The notes beneath the pieces were generated by a model. It was not told the origin of the DNA, made no database searches, and saw only the letters and a list, made by a program, of their open reading frames with translations. 64,000 nt of DNA from assembly GCF_001522545.3 (NCBI RefSeq), contig NC_031770.1, positions 110,359,205 to 110,423,204 on the forward strand. The letters are read 5' to 3'. This document shows positions 61,732-64,000 of this stretch, piece by piece (position 1 is the stretch's first letter; each line of letters begins with the position of its first letter). This DNA comes from Parus major (taxonomy: Eukaryota > Chordata > Aves > Passeriformes > Paridae). The translations under genes were made by a program, and so were the position numbers.

Positions 61732-63699
61732 TAAAGGCTGTTGAAATAACAAGATCAATAAGAAGAGTATAAACACATTACACTCATAGAATAGACGGAA
61801 AATCATCAGAATTTCTCTCTGCTGCCCCTTTTGCCACACTCCCTCCAGCATTCCCAGCCAGCCACTGCTGAGCTCTGTGCTGGCAGCACTTCCAGGAACA
61901 GCAGCCCCTCTCCCTGAGGTGTTCGTGCTCCTCAGTGCCCCAGTAGCTGTTCTTTGACCCCCTCGTCTCCTGGCTGTGGTCACTCGTTGTGACATCCTGA
62001 GCTCCCTGGGTCACACCTTGTTAATCTCTGGCACTTGATGGGCGGCTTCTCCCACCAGAGCTCACCTCTAATCCGTGTGCTCCCTCGAATCAGTGTCCGA
62101 AATCAAAGCTGTCTTGTCGTTTTAAGGTCTCCAGGCAGTCCCTGTCCCTAGTGCTTCCATCACACCTCTCCCAGGACTCCCTCAATAAGCATTTCTAGCC
62201 TGGCCTCAAGCCATTTATCGCACAACAGAGGCTGGTTTGCCTCACAAAGGATTTGTTGCACAGCCTGGACTCGCATTCTATTCCTTTCCTCGCTTTCCTC
62301 CTCCTTTTCCCCCTCACTTTTCTTTTCCTGGCTGCATCTCCCTCCTCACATCTTCCTGGTCTATGGGGCATGGAATGGGGCCCTTTGCAGGGCACGGAGC
62401 TGTTCCTTAGCTGGGAAATGCAATTCTCTCCTTCCAAGGGTCTTCTCCAGGAGGAAAGGGGTCAGCAAGGTGAGTATCAGGCTCAGATGTGCTTCCAACC
62501 CCTCCACCACTTTCCTGCTGTATCAATTCCCACGTTGCTGGCTCTGTTCATCCCAGCTGGATCTTTCCCTGTGACCCCAGCTCAGCCTGGGAGTGGCACC
62601 AAAGGAATTCCCTGAAGCCTGAAGGGACTCTGGAGCTGACAGCAATCGATAAGGACGTGCTGGGAGGAAATTTCCCTGCTCAGACTCCGAGCCCTGGCTG
62701 ATCCTTGCAGGGCAGGTTCTCGGGAAATATCTCTTTCCAAGGAAGACCCCTGGGAGGAATTGCTGGAGAACTCCAAATGGAATGGCCACCAGGCATCTTT
62801 ATCCCTTTATTTTCCAGAGCAGAGCTACATCTCAACCTCCCCAAGTACACTGGAAACAGGATTTGAGGCTATTTTCTTAGAGGGCTGTAATCACCCATAG
62901 CAGAAAATACATATTCAAATATTCATATATTTTTCTATCCTGTGACACCAGGTTTTAGTCAGGAATGGAATTGGAAAACACACAGTGCCCCTGGATGGAG
63001 CCTTTTCTCTGCCTAATTTCACTGCCCCTATGCATATTCGTGGACTTAATTGTTTTATAAACTCCTAATTTGCAAGAACTGTGTCGGATAATTTACACCT
63101 TGAGCTCAAGCTTCCCGTTAAGCAAATATTAAATAATAATTAAATCAAGTATGACCTCCTTTGTGTTCTGAGTTGTGATTCTTTGCCAGGCGGGAGTGAG
63201 AGCTCTGGAGGCAGAAGTGCTCTGATGCAGCCGAATATTAAGTTTCAAAAGCAAACAAGAGAAAAATCTCCACCTCAAGGCATCCTTTAACAGAAATTAC
63301 TTCACATTTTCCTCCTCCAGTGATGTCTTCATACCACAGTGAAGCTGTTCCAAACGTGGGGAATGCTGCTCCCTATTGGAGCGATCAAATAAAACAACTC
63401 AGCCAGAATCTCTCTCCAAAATTACAACCAGAGCAGAACTCGGCTGGTGTGAAGTGGATCACACAAGTGACCACCCAAACACCCGACACATGGGTGACAG
63501 CACAATTTCATTGATGTGAAAGAGATCTTAGAGGTATAATTCATGGAAATGGCTGCCAGGAAGGGCACTTGGATCAGGGAATGAAGGTAGAAGGATAAGG
63601 GAAGGATAAATCCTTTTATTTCAGATCCAGATGACAGCAAAGAGAATGCCTGGGTGGTGGTGGAAGGAGAAAACTTCCTACAACTCCATGAAATGAGGA
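61732..63699. other. Non-coding stretch with an AT-rich, possibly conserved segment
   Basis: There are no exons or repeats in most of it. At 62880-63180 the texture changes to AT-rich, high-complexity sequence with homeodomain-like TAAT and octamer-like ATGCATATT words, a candidate conserved non-coding element (see findings). Confidence 0.5.
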
Positions 63700-63940
63700 T
63701 GAAATGGCCTCAAGTTGTGCCAGAGGAGGTTTAGATTGGATATGAGGAACATTTTCTTCACTGAAAGGGTGGTCAAACATTGAAACAGGCTGTCCAGGGC
63801 AGTGGTGGAGTTCCCATCCCTGGAAAGTTTTAAAAACCATGTGGATGTGGCACTTGGGGACATGGGGCTGTGGTGGCCTTGGCAGTGCTGGGGGATGGTT
63901 GGATTTGGAAGTTTTTTCCAGCCTGAGTGTTACTATAAGG
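63700..63940 (+). repeat. CR1 LINE 3' end fragment
   Basis: 'ctcaagttgtgccagaggag', 'gtttagattggatatgagga', 'ttcttcactgaaagggtggt', 'gaaacaggctgtccagggca', 'gatgtggcacttggggacat' and 'ggatggttggatttggaag' follow the CR1 3' end in order. About 240 bp are recognisable and the last tail bases are diverged. Confidence 0.95.
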
Positions 63941-64000
63941 ATGCTGATGAGTGAGCTGTGAGCACTGGGAAGCAGATGTGGTGACACAGCTGGGGAAGGG

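Noticed and set aside
15321..64000. Exons of the gene expected next to XKR6 in other vertebrates (PINX1, SOX7)
   Set aside because: I looked for G-patch and HMG-box coding segments among the open frames on both strands and recognised none, so the neighbour probably lies beyond the window.

Overview
The window reads as nuclear DNA of a bird, possibly a songbird, although the order is a guess. It contains one spliced vertebrate gene, no bacterial-type gene organisation, and about ten truncated CR1 LINE 3' ends, the dominant interspersed repeat of avian genomes. Alu, L1 and B1-type mammalian repeats were not seen. One assembly gap of 309 N lies inside a pyrimidine microsatellite.

The only protein-coding sequence I can support is the terminal coding exon of XKR6, a multi-pass membrane protein of the Kell-blood-group XK-related family, at 14356-15320 on the + strand. 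It begins with a split cysteine codon after a good splice acceptor and ends at a TAA stop, giving 320 whole codons. Bases 1-14355 are therefore the last intron of XKR6. This intron holds CR1 pieces, faint MIR relics and a 51-bp tandem duplication.

From 15321 onward no further exon is recognised. The first roughly 2.2 kb is AT-rich, carries many A and T runs, two AATAAA signals and several strong hairpins, and is best read as XKR6 3' UTR with an unknown end. Further downstream, AT-rich islands that look like 3' UTR or conserved non-coding DNA recur at about 23.8-24.3, 28.9-32.0, 35.3-35.8, 45.8-47.3 and 54.1-54.6 kb. They are separated by ordinary intergenic sequence with CR1 fragments. They could belong to a very long or alternatively polyadenylated XKR6 3' UTR, to non-coding transcripts, or to conserved regulatory DNA. 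The sequence alone does not decide between these.

From 55 to 64 kb the DNA is more GC-rich and richer in CR1. It also holds an 8-bp minisatellite whose regularly spaced GGG tracts fit a G-quadruplex pattern.

I found no new gene system, no intact transposon or retrovirus, no CRISPR and no tRNA. The items most worth a second look are an unusually well preserved MIR SINE at about 21.8 kb, structured elements in the XKR6 3' UTR, the downstream 3'-UTR-like islands, and the two tandem or purine-pyrimidine repeat arrays.
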